From contig JAIYAJ010000253.1 in the NCBI GenBank assembly GCA_027489105.1, positions 1-5,141 of the forward strand: a DNA stretch of 5,141 bases, written 5' to 3'. Below the pieces are notes generated by a model that was given only the letters and a program-made list of their open reading frames with translations, was not told where the DNA came from and ran no database searches. How positions within the stretch are numbered: position 1 is the first letter of the stretch; every line of letters starts with the position of its first letter. This DNA comes from Zymomonas sp. GTDB taxonomy: Bacteria; Pseudomonadota; Alphaproteobacteria; Sphingomonadales; Sphingomonadaceae. The position numbers and the translations under genes are program-made. This document shows positions 1 through 5,141 of the stretch, piece by piece.

Positions 1-215
1 GCCTTGCCGAAGACCACATAGCTCGAGCCGGCGTTGGTGCGCCCGGAGGGGTCGGCGTCGACGGTGCCCACGATGACGTCGACGAAGCCGTCGCCGTTGA
101 CATCCCCTGCCCCCGAGACGGCGAAGCCCGAAGCGTCGCCGGCCACCGCCCCATCGATGCGGAAGCCCTGGGCCGCAGCCAGGGCAGCGAGGTCGATCAC
201 GGGTTCATACGGCAT
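1..215 (-). CDS. FG-GAP (integrin-alpha-like) repeat protein, N-terminal part
   Basis: This is a partial gene: the start is present and the reading frame runs open off the left edge after 71 codons. The protein begins MPYEPVIDLAAL, then a segment ending QGFRIDGA, then one FG-GAP unit with a calcium-loop-like motif, DVNGDGFVD (residues 38-46, D38/N40/D42/D46), and the strand SSYVVFG near residue 64-70. FG-GAP units form beta-propeller blades in integrin alpha chains and in large bacterial surface or secreted proteins. The ATG at 215 is preferred because a GGAG lies six bases upstream of it on the minus strand. No N-terminal signal peptide is visible. Bacterial proteins with this opening are often long and exported by type I secretion through a C-terminal signal, which cannot be seen here. 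The gene is divergent from the LuxR-type regulator at 486. Family call is confident; its role in adhesion or matrix is inference. Confidence 0.85.
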   Translation of the reverse strand, partial: MPYEPVIDLAALAAAQGFRIDGAVAGDASGFAVSGAGDVNGDGFVDVIVGTVDADPSGRTNAGSSYVVFGK

Positions 216-378
216 GAGCAACTCCGCAGGGCGCTTCGGCAGAACAGCAGAGGTCCGAGCCCTGACGCAAGGGAAAAGTTGCGGGCATCCGGAGCCGCGA
301 CGCGATGGCATCATGACCGCATGGCGCGCCCCTCGGCGCTGCCTCAGCGGGCATGGATGCGGGGCGACATCCAATAGC

Positions 379-431
379 GTTTTGCGTCTTTCTGCCAGCA
401 ACTTGGCGTCTTTTGCCGATTTATGCAAAGG
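379..431. promoter_or_regulatory. Operator-like cluster of direct and inverted repeats
   Basis: This cluster lies in the divergent region, 55 to 107 bases before the regulator start. GCGTCTTTCTGCC (384-396) recurs as GCGTCTTTTGCC (406-417), offset by 22 bp, about two helical turns. The second copy overlaps an imperfect dyad: CTTTTGC (410-416), eight bases, then GCAAAGG (425-431), matching at six of seven positions. A further GTTTTGC sits at 379-385. Repeated half-sites on one DNA face are typical of operators, possibly for autoregulation by the LuxR-type protein or for control of the divergent FG-GAP gene. I could not place a convincing -35/-10 pair. The repeats are seen; the function is inferred. 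Confidence 0.35.
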
Positions 432-485
432 CTTTCAGGAGTATCGTGAACTCTGACCGCAGGCCGTATGCGTTGAGGGAGGCAC

Positions 486-1634
486 ATGGACTCAGCTCTG
501 GTCGATCGTATCTACGAGTGCGGCTTCGTGCCGGAACTGTGGCCCGAGGTCCTGCGAGATGCTTCGAAGCTTTCCGGTTCGGCGGGAGCGTCTCTCTTCG
601 TAACCAACTCGGACGTCTGCGCATGGACCGCGTCGCGCAACGCGCAGCCCGTGACGGAGCGCTTCATCTCGGAAGGCTGGTATTGGCGCGGCACGCTGAT
701 GTCGCGGGTGAAAAGCGCGACGCATCCCGGCTTTCTGCGCGATCTCGATATCTGCACGGCGGACGAACTGGATGAGGAACCGATCTACCGGGATTTCTGG
801 CGGAAGATCGGCCTTGGTTTCGGCACGACGACCGCATTTTCGCTGCCGACGGGCGAGAGCGTTTCGGTGATCCTCTCGCGCCTCGCATCCGACGGTCCTG
901 TCGGCGCCGAGACGATCCGCGCGCTCGATGCGCTGCGGCCGCATCTCGCGCGCACCGCCATCCTGTCCGCTCGCATGAAGCTGGAACGCGCGCGGGCGGC
1001 CAGTGACGCGCTGGCTGCGCTCGGCTTCGCCGCGCTCATTCTCGAGGGGAGCGGCAAGGTGCTCGCCGCCAACAGTCTGATCGACAGACAGTCAAACCTC
1101 GTGCATTGGCGCGCCTTCGACCGCATGACCCTCATCGACAGAAACGCCGATGCGCTCCTGTCCGACGCGCTCGCCCGCATTCGCCTGCCCGACAACAGCG
1201 GGGTGCGCTCGTTCCCGGTCCGGCCCGCCGGCTCCGATGAGCTTTTCGTGGGCCATCTCGTCCCCGTCCGCTTTTCGGCGCAGGACATTTTCGCCGGCAG
1301 CGCCGCCATCTTCCTGCTCTTGCCGGTCTCGACGCCGGCAGCCCCGCCTGTGGAGCTGATGCGTTCGCTCTTCGACCTGACGCCCGCAGAGGCGCGCGTG
1401 GCCCGGAGCCTCGCCGCCGGCAAGGTCGTCGACGAAATCGCAGGCGAGAGCGGCGTCTCTCCCAACACCGTGCGCGTGCAGGTGCGCGCGCTGCTCGAGA
1501 AGACCGGCCTGCAGAGACAGACCGACGTGGTGGCTCTCCTGAACGGCATCATGCCGATGCGCGAGCCCTTCGGCGACGCCGCGCGGCCGCTGACTCCCGG
1601 CCCGGCCCCTCCTCCCAGCGGCCGACGGACATAA
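486..1634 (+). CDS. LuxR-family helix-turn-helix transcriptional regulator with PAS-like region
   Basis: A 382-residue cytoplasmic regulator. The C-terminal DNA-binding domain (about residues 296-352) matches the LuxR/GerE pattern: FDLTPAEARVARSLAAG, then EIAGESGVSPNTVRVQV as the turn and recognition helix, then LLEKTGLQRQTDVVALL. The N-terminal 160 residues resemble an unassigned sensor region opening with an LWPEVLRDASKLSGSAGAS stretch. Residues about 174-285 look PAS-like (ALGFAALILEGSGKVLAAN). No phosphoacceptor receiver domain or membrane segment is visible, so it is not an obvious two-component response regulator. The last 25 residues are proline- and glycine-rich and probably disordered. 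The ATG at 486 follows a strong GAGGGAGG at 475-482. It is divergent from the FG-GAP gene and 144 bp upstream of the co-oriented RTX gene, which makes either neighbour a plausible target. The ligand is unknown. Confidence 0.9.
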   Translation: MDSALVDRIYECGFVPELWPEVLRDASKLSGSAGASLFVTNSDVCAWTASRNAQPVTERFISEGWYWRGTLMSRVKSATHPGFLRDLDICTADELDEEPIYRDFWRKIGLGFGTTTAFSLPTGESVSVILSRLASDGPVGAETIRALDALRPHLARTAILSARMKLERARAASDALAALGFAALILEGSGKVLAANSLIDRQSNLVHWRAFDRMTLIDRNADALLSDALARIRLPDNSGVRSFPVRPAGSDELFVGHLVPVRFSAQDIFAGSAAIFLLLPVSTPAAPPVELMRSLFDLTPAEARVARSLAAGKVVDEIAGESGVSPNTVRVQVRALLEKTGLQRQTDVVALLNGIMPMREPFGDAARPLTPGPAPPPSGRRT

Positions 1635-1689
1635 TCAACCCTGATGATGCGCGCCTCCCGGCCATAGCTAGTCTCCGGCGCGGAACCGA

Positions 1690-1705
1690 CCGCTTTGCCA
1701 AGCGG
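1690..1705 (+). other. Perfect hairpin between regulator and RTX gene
   Basis: CCGCTT (1690-1695), a four-base loop TGCC, and AAGCGG (1700-1705) form a perfect 6 bp stem. It lies 55 bases after the regulator stop and 73 bases before the RTX start. No T-run follows, so it is not a standard intrinsic terminator. It might be a leader structure, an RNA-processing point or chance in GC-rich DNA. The rest of the 144 bp gap shows no clear promoter, so read-through from the regulator into the RTX gene cannot be excluded. Confidence 0.3.
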
Positions 1706-1778
1706 CGGAAGACCACGTCAGGGGCATCGGAGAGAGATCCCGCAGCCCGTGCCGTGCAACGCATCGGGGACTGACGAC

Positions 1779-4400
1779 ATGACAAGCGGCAGCTGGACGA
1801 CGACATCGGGCTCCTGGAGCACTCCAGCGAACTGGGGGCTAGGCTCCGGCTTCCCCAATACGGCCGGCGACACGGCGACCCTGGGCACCGTCCTGAATAC
1901 CACCTTCGGTACGCGCACCATCGCGCTGGGCGACGGCGCGACGCGCACCATCGGCACGCTCGACATCACTGCCACGCAGCAGATTGCCTACGAGCTTTCG
2001 GCGGGCGGCGCATCGAGCACGCTCAATTTCGACGTCGCGTCAGGGCGGGCTGCCATCAACGTCTCGCAGCCCGCCATCAACGCTCTCACCACCCGCTTCC
2101 TCTCAAGCGTGAACGTCGCGCTTTCCGACACGACGAACGTCACCACCACTGGTTTCAGTACGAAGCTGCAGATCGACGGGGTCATCTCCGGCGCAGGCGG
2201 GCTCGACAAATACGGCGCCGGCGTGCTCACCCTGATGGGGGCCAATACCTTTGGCGGCGGCTTGCTGGCCGGTCCCAGCGGCGTGAACATCAATCACGGC
2301 CGTGTTGAACTGGGCACGGGAACCTCGCTCGGCACCGGCGCGGTCACCGTGGCCAACAGCAACACCATCGAACTCCTGGCGCTCAGTTCGATGAGCGTGG
2401 CTAACACCTTCAATCAGGGCGGCATCGGCAGCGTGTCGCTCGGCGCGCAAACCGGAACGACGCTGACCTATACCGGAACCTACAACATCAATGCTTCGTT
2501 GGGCGGCACGACGCTCAACATCAACAGCAACGGCACGGGCGTATCGCCGGCCGGCACGGTGATCTGGCAGGGTGCCAGTGGCACGATCACTTCGGCGGCG
2601 AACGTCATCGTGGCCGTCATCGGCGGCACGCTGCAGGTCGGCAATACATCTCTCAACTCCTACACCAACGCAGGAGGTCAGACGTTCATTGGAGCGGGAG
2701 CCGCACTGGACTTGCACGGCATCGGCGGAACGAGCATTTCGCGATTGACCGGGTCGGGCGTGGTCAAGTCTGATGGAGGTTCGGCAACACTGACGTTGAA
2801 CACCAGTTTTTCTACAACTTTCGACGGCTCCATTACAAATGGGACCGGACAGATCTCACTTACGAAGATCAATACGTCTGAACAGATATTGACAGGCGTG
2901 AACACCTACTCGGGCATCACCAATGTCGATGCCGGCACGCTTACACTGTTCAATTCGGGATCAGTTGCCAACTCAAGTATCATCGATATCAAGTCTGGAG
3001 CGACCTTTTCCGTCAACGGGACCAGTTTCTCCGTCAACGATGTCAATCTGCGCAGCGGTGCAGTGCTGAACATTATGGCCGGCACGCTCAACATCGTTGC
3101 TGCAAGCGATGATCTGGGTCCTGGAACCCTGCAATCGAACGGGTTCTCGGCAGAGACCCTTGTCATCACTGCCGCTTCAACGAACTTCTCGCTCGCCAAC
3201 ACCCAATTCCTTAACTGGAACGATGCAGATACCATCGTCCTCAATGCCAATGCTGCCGCGAACGCCCTGACCGGCTCATCGAGAAATGACAGCATATCCG
3301 GCTACGATGGCCTCGATACAATTCTCGGCGGCAGCGGCAACGACACGCTGAATGGCGGCGACGGCGCGGACGTGCTCGGTGGCGACGCCGGCTTGGACAG
3401 CCTGTCCGGTGGCGCCGGCAACGATTATGTCAACGGTGGAGCCAACCAAGATACGCTGCAAGGCGATGGCGGCGATGACTTCATTGTCGGCGGAAGCAGC
3501 TCCGACAGCATGGACGGCGGCACCGGCTTCGACAGTGTTTCATGGTTGGGAGAAGCGAGCGTGACCGTCAATCTTCTGAACCAGGCGCTGAATGCGGGGG
3601 TGGCGTTTCAAGAGACGGTGCTGGGCTTTGAAGTATTCTACCTGACCAATTCGGGCGACCGCTTCACCAATTCGGACGCCAACATCTATCTCTATGGTTT
3701 CGACGGCGCCGATGTCATGAACGGTGGCACGGCATCGGATTTCTTCGATGGTGGCGCAGGGGGTGACACCATCGATACAGGCAGCGGCTTTGATTATGTC
3801 AGCTACGCAAATGCCACGAGTGGGGTGCGTGTCGACATGATCAATGCAGGCACCAATACGGGGGAGGCGGCGGGCGATACCATTACAGGGGCCGAGGCGT
3901 TCTATCTGACCGCGCAAGGCGACACCTTCATCGGCCAGACCGGTCAGAACTTCGTTTTCGCCGGCGGTGGCAATGACACTCTGTTCGGCGGGGTTAACGC
4001 GTCCGACTGGCTGTTTGGCGAGGCCGGTGCAGACTTCCTGTCCGGAGGCAACTTCAACGATCTGATGTCAGGCGGCGCCAACAATGACACCTACGCCTTC
4101 ACCGGCTGGGCCACCAATGGCTATGACTCGATCCTCGATTTCACGAGCGGGGCCGACAAGTTCCAACTGACGGGTTCAGGCTTCGGCCTTGCCGCCGGAA
4201 GCAGCTTGACCAACGGGTTCAACTTCATCGCCGGCAACACCAGCCTTGCCACCAACGCCACTCCGACGATGATCTACAACTCCACACTGGGGATACTGCT
4301 CTTCGATGCAGACGGCACAGGCAGCGGCTTCGCAGCCGTATCGCTTGCGCAGATCCTCAATGCACCGACCGTTGTGGCGGGTGACTTCGTGATTGCGTGA
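1779..4400 (+). CDS. RTX calcium-binding protein with autotransporter-associated beta-strand repeats, type I secretion target
   Basis: An 873-residue probable extracellular protein. Residues 1-60 carry an opening common in beta-helix passengers (GSWTT, GSWSTPANWG, PNTAGDTATLG). Residues 60-490 are Gly/Thr/Ser/Asn-rich beta-helix sequence with autotransporter-associated strand repeats, clearest at 133-165 and 349-395 (ILTGVNTYSGITNVDAGTLTL). Residues 499-588 are ten RTX nonapeptides in register. Two similar modules follow (583-650, 670-738), with more RTX units at 640-674 and 729-770. Residues 767-873 form a serralysin-type C-terminal secretion domain (DSILDF, LLFDADGTGSG, final AGDFVIA). There is no signal peptide and no C-terminal autotransporter barrel, so type I secretion is the expected route. 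The ATG at 1779 is chosen because GGGGA lies eight bases upstream and the beta-helix opening starts there; a TTG at 1695 would add 28 unrelated Arg/Pro-rich residues. No catalytic domain is recognised; an adhesin or matrix role is inference. Confidence 0.9.
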   Translation: MTSGSWTTTSGSWSTPANWGLGSGFPNTAGDTATLGTVLNTTFGTRTIALGDGATRTIGTLDITATQQIAYELSAGGASSTLNFDVASGRAAINVSQPAINALTTRFLSSVNVALSDTTNVTTTGFSTKLQIDGVISGAGGLDKYGAGVLTLMGANTFGGGLLAGPSGVNINHGRVELGTGTSLGTGAVTVANSNTIELLALSSMSVANTFNQGGIGSVSLGAQTGTTLTYTGTYNINASLGGTTLNINSNGTGVSPAGTVIWQGASGTITSAANVIVAVIGGTLQVGNTSLNSYTNAGGQTFIGAGAALDLHGIGGTSISRLTGSGVVKSDGGSATLTLNTSFSTTFDGSITNGTGQISLTKINTSEQILTGVNTYSGITNVDAGTLTLFNSGSVANSSIIDIKSGATFSVNGTSFSVNDVNLRSGAVLNIMAGTLNIVAASDDLGPGTLQSNGFSAETLVITAASTNFSLANTQFLNWNDADTIVLNANAAANALTGSSRNDSISGYDGLDTILGGSGNDTLNGGDGADVLGGDAGLDSLSGGAGNDYVNGGANQDTLQGDGGDDFIVGGSSSDSMDGGTGFDSVSWLGEASVTVNLLNQALNAGVAFQETVLGFEVFYLTNSGDRFTNSDANIYLYGFDGADVMNGGTASDFFDGGAGGDTIDTGSGFDYVSYANATSGVRVDMINAGTNTGEAAGDTITGAEAFYLTAQGDTFIGQTGQNFVFAGGGNDTLFGGVNASDWLFGEAGADFLSGGNFNDLMSGGANNDTYAFTGWATNGYDSILDFTSGADKFQLTGSGFGLAAGSSLTNGFNFIAGNTSLATNATPTMIYNSTLGILLFDADGTGSGFAAVSLAQILNAPTVVAGDFVIA
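2175..2351 (+). repeat. Autotransporter-associated beta-strand repeat region 1
   Basis: Encodes residues 133-191 of the RTX protein. It reads DGVISGAGGLDKYGAGVLTL, then MGANTFGGG, then HGRVELGTGTSLGTGAVTV. This follows the family pattern: a G-x-I-S-G-x-G-x-L strand, K-x-G-x-G-x-L-T-L, an N-T-F/Y-x-G turn and a closing G-x-L/V strand. These units stack in the beta-helix passengers of autotransporters. Here the unit sits in a protein without an autotransporter barrel. Confidence 0.75.
2823..2963 (+). repeat. Autotransporter-associated beta-strand repeat region 2
   Basis: Encodes residues 349-395. It opens DGSITNGTGQISLTKINT and continues ILTGVNTYSGITNVDAGTLTL, a near-textbook match to the strand-repeat consensus, including the NTYSG turn and the DAGTLTL closing strand. 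It lies in the stretch of the gene with clearly lower GC than the surroundings. Confidence 0.75.
3273..3542 (+). repeat. RTX nonapeptide repeat block (ten units)
   Basis: Residues 499-588 keep a strict nine-residue period, with glycines at 499, 508, 517, 526, 535, 544, 553, 562, 571 and 580. The best units are GGSGNDTLN, GGDGADVLG and GGAGNDYVN, matching the GGxGxDxUx calcium-binding consensus. Such blocks fold into a parallel beta-roll when they bind calcium outside the cell. Some units are degenerate (GGANQDTLQ, GGSSSDSMD), lacking the glycine at position 4. Confidence 0.92.
3525..3992 (+). repeat. Two tandem RTX-linked modules of about 87 residues
   Basis: Residues 583-650 and 670-738 align with each other at an offset of 87 residues. 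Shared points in order: GFDSVSW / GFDYVSY, VTVNLLNQ / VRVDMINA, then EVFYLTNSGDRFT / EAFYLTAQGDTFI, then a short run into YGFDGADVMNGG / AGGGNDTLFGG. Each module therefore has a beta-rich linker followed by RTX units. The copies have diverged considerably, so the duplication is old or the module is one commonly strung together in this family. Confidence 0.75.
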
Positions 4401-4437
4401 ATCCGGCGGCGCCCCGGCCTCCGGCGCGCGCGGCACG

Positions 4438-4563
4438 CTGCACCACGCCAAGAGCGCGGGGATCCTCTCTCATGACCTGGACGGCACCGGGGCGGGCACT
4501 GCCATCGCGATCGCCCAGATCCTGGGCGCAGCCACCGTCGCGGCCGGTGATTTCATCGTGGCG
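4438..4563 (+). pseudogene. Decayed remnant of an RTX type I secretion C-terminal domain
   Basis: Translated in a different frame from the RTX gene, this segment gives AGILSHDLDGTGAGTA, then IAQILGA, then TVAAGDFIVA. It aligns with the last 43 residues of the intact protein (LGILLFDADGTGSG, LAQILNAPTVVAGDFVIA) with one single-residue gap; by hand I count about 22 identities in 42 positions. It begins 37 bases after the intact stop codon. The upstream part of the domain is missing. The conserved FDADG is changed to HDLDG, and the frame runs on past the expected terminus without a stop for another 40 or so codons of unrelated sequence. This suggests the tail of a second, otherwise deleted RTX gene, or a degraded tandem duplication. 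Confidence 0.7.
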
Positions 4564-4708
4564 TTGCGCGTCAACACAGGCGTCGCACGCCACGGCGCCG
4601 CCCTCCGAGGTCACGGCGATAGGCACCGGCTGCGGGTCCTGGCGGCCGCCGTGCGGCGTTACGGCCGTCACGAACCATGGCCCTGACCTATCGGCAAACC
4701 AGCGCCTC

Positions 4709-4727
4709 TAAACTCGCCATTAACCAT
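4709..4727 (+). promoter_or_regulatory. CtrA-like binding site upstream of motA
   Basis: The sequence TAAA, seven bases, TTAACC (4709-4725, continuing AT to 4727) differs at one position from the alphaproteobacterial CtrA consensus TTAA-N7-TTAAC. The right half is TTAACCAT, a form known from CtrA-regulated promoters. CtrA commonly controls flagellar and chemotaxis genes in alphaproteobacteria, which fits a site 74-92 bases before the motA start. No matching -10 element was identified with confidence. Confidence 0.45.
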
Positions 4728-4759
4728 GATCGTTCATTCCCTCGAAGCAGTATTTGTTT

Positions 4760-4781
4760 CGCGGGGGCCATACCTCCCGCG
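4760..4781 (+). other. Strong GC hairpin in the motA leader
   Basis: CGCGGGGG (4760-4767) pairs with CTCCCGCG (4774-4781) over eight positions, one of them a G-U pair, leaving a six-base loop. The hairpin ends five bases before the GAGGGTGG ribosome-binding region (4786-4793). ATTTG (4752-4756) could also pair with CAAAT (4794-4798), enclosing both the hairpin and the ribosome-binding site. No T-run follows, so this is not an intrinsic terminator. A translational or stability role is possible but unproven. Confidence 0.4.
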
Positions 4782-4800
4782 TTGCGAGGGTGGCAAATCC

Positions 4801-5141
4801 ATGCGGCTGATCGTCGGCTCAATCATCGTCTTCCTCTGCGTCTTCGGCGGCTACGCGGCGATGGGCGGCAAACTCGGCGTCCTGTGGCAGCCTTGGGAGT
4901 ATGTCATCATCCTGGGCGCGGCGATCGGCGCCTTCGTGATCGGCAACAGCGGGCCGGTGCTTAAGGCCGTGCCGTCCATGCTCGGCACGATCTTCAAGGG
5001 GCCCAAGTACAAGCAGGAATCGTATGTCGAGCTGCTGGCGATGCAGTATTCGCTGTACAAGCTCGTGCAGCAGAAGGGCCTGCTGACGATCGAGCCGCAT
5101 ATCGAGAATCCGAGCGAATCCACGCTGTTCAACGCTTTCCC
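4801..5141 (+). CDS. motA: Flagellar motor stator protein MotA, N-terminal part
   Basis: The start is present and the frame runs open off the right edge after 113 codons, about 40 percent of a usual MotA (roughly 285-295 residues). MotA with MotB forms the inner-membrane ion-conducting stator that drives flagellar rotation. Residues 1-22 form the first membrane helix (IVGSIIVFLCVFGGYAAMGG), followed by GVLWQPWEYVIILGAAIGAF, the second helix and a hallmark of the family. Residues 60-113 begin the cytoplasmic loop, with YVELLAMQYSLYKL and the conserved EPHIENPSES stretch. The ATG at 4801 has GAGGGTGG at 4786-4793. The CtrA-like motif and leader hairpin lie just upstream. motB is expected next but lies outside the window. 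Proton rather than sodium coupling is usual in this class but cannot be read from this fragment. Confidence 0.95.
   Translation, partial: MRLIVGSIIVFLCVFGGYAAMGGKLGVLWQPWEYVIILGAAIGAFVIGNSGPVLKAVPSMLGTIFKGPKYKQESYVELLAMQYSLYKLVQQKGLLTIEPHIENPSESTLFNAF

Larger units (their letters stand above)
4401..4800. other. Gene-free region between the RTX gene and motA
   Basis: This 400 bp stretch contains no credible complete gene. Its first part is very GC-rich and holds the decayed RTX tail described separately. From about 4565 to 4690 I recognise nothing; open frames exist on both strands, but their Arg/Gly/Pro-rich products look like GC-driven chance. From about 4690 the sequence becomes less GC-rich and carries the CtrA-like motif and the motA leader. 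No T-tailed intrinsic terminator was found after the RTX stop codon. Confidence 0.6.

Noticed and set aside
468..476. Minimal upstream ORF ATG-CGT-TGA before the regulator
   Set aside because: It has no ribosome-binding site of its own and a start-X-stop triplet arises easily by chance; nothing indicates leader-peptide control.
785..1552. Long minus-strand open frame (255 codons) opposite the regulator
   Set aside because: It is a shadow of the GC-rich regulator gene; its product is Arg/Ser/Ala-rich with no motif, while the plus-strand frame encodes a clear LuxR-type domain.
1690..1705. Intrinsic terminator for the regulator gene
   Set aside because: The stem is perfect, but it is only 6 bp and no T-run follows; it is recorded only as a hairpin.
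1695..1778. A longer RTX protein starting at TTG 1695, or at GTG 1749
   Set aside because: The added N-terminal residues are Arg/Pro-rich and unlike the family. The TTG lies inside the CCGCTT/AAGCGG hairpin, and the GTG is about 14 bases from its nearest purine-rich stretch. ATG 1779 has better spacing and begins at the recognisable beta-helix opening.
3273..3542. CRISPR-like or satellite DNA suggested by the periodic sequence
   Set aside because: The 27-base periodicity is the codon-level echo of the RTX nonapeptides; the repeats are imperfect in DNA and have no spacers.
4357..4671. Minus-strand frame across the RTX end and intergenic region
   Set aside because: It overlaps the conserved RTX C-terminus antisense, shows no recognisable motif and has no supporting ribosome-binding site.
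4393..4686. A 97-residue protein-coding gene after the RTX gene
   Set aside because: Only the 42-residue RTX-tail similarity is meaningful. The start would be a TTG inside the upstream gene without a ribosome-binding site, and the remaining sequence is Arg/Gly-rich and unlike a protein family I know.

Overview
This 5.1 kb window looks like chromosomal DNA of a GC-rich alphaproteobacterium. A Hyphomicrobiales member is the best guess. The hints are the alphaproteobacterial style of the MotA N-terminus, the high GC of most coding sequence and a CtrA-like site upstream of motA. No rRNA or housekeeping marker is present, so the placement is inference.

Layout, left to right. (1) 1-215, minus strand: the first 71 codons of an FG-GAP (integrin-alpha-like) repeat protein that runs off the left edge. 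(2) 216-485: a 270 bp divergent intergenic region with an operator-like cluster of repeats at 379-431. (3) 486-1634, plus: a 382-residue LuxR-type regulator with a PAS-like middle region and a C-terminal helix-turn-helix. (4) 1635-1778: a short gap with one perfect hairpin and no convincing terminator. (5) 1779-4400, plus: the dominant gene, an 873-residue secreted-type protein. Its N-terminal half is beta-helix sequence with autotransporter-associated beta-strand repeats. Its C-terminal half is RTX calcium-binding repeats ending in a type I secretion target domain. (6) 4401-4800: a 400 bp non-coding stretch holding a decayed second copy of an RTX C-terminus (4438-4563), a CtrA-like motif and a structured leader. 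(7) 4801-5141, plus: the first 113 codons of motA, the flagellar stator subunit, cut by the right edge.

Read together, this is a surface and lifestyle region: two probable large extracellular proteins (FG-GAP and RTX/beta-helix), a regulator between them, and the start of a flagellar motor locus. The regulator may control one or both neighbouring surface-protein genes, but that rests only on position. No type I secretion transporter (ABC protein, membrane fusion protein or TolC-like channel) is in the window, so export of the RTX protein would depend on genes elsewhere. I see no CRISPR array, tRNA, rRNA, transposase or phage gene. The families here are known. The most noteworthy points are the domain combination and mosaic composition of the large RTX gene, the decayed RTX tail beside it, and the regulatory signals ahead of motA.
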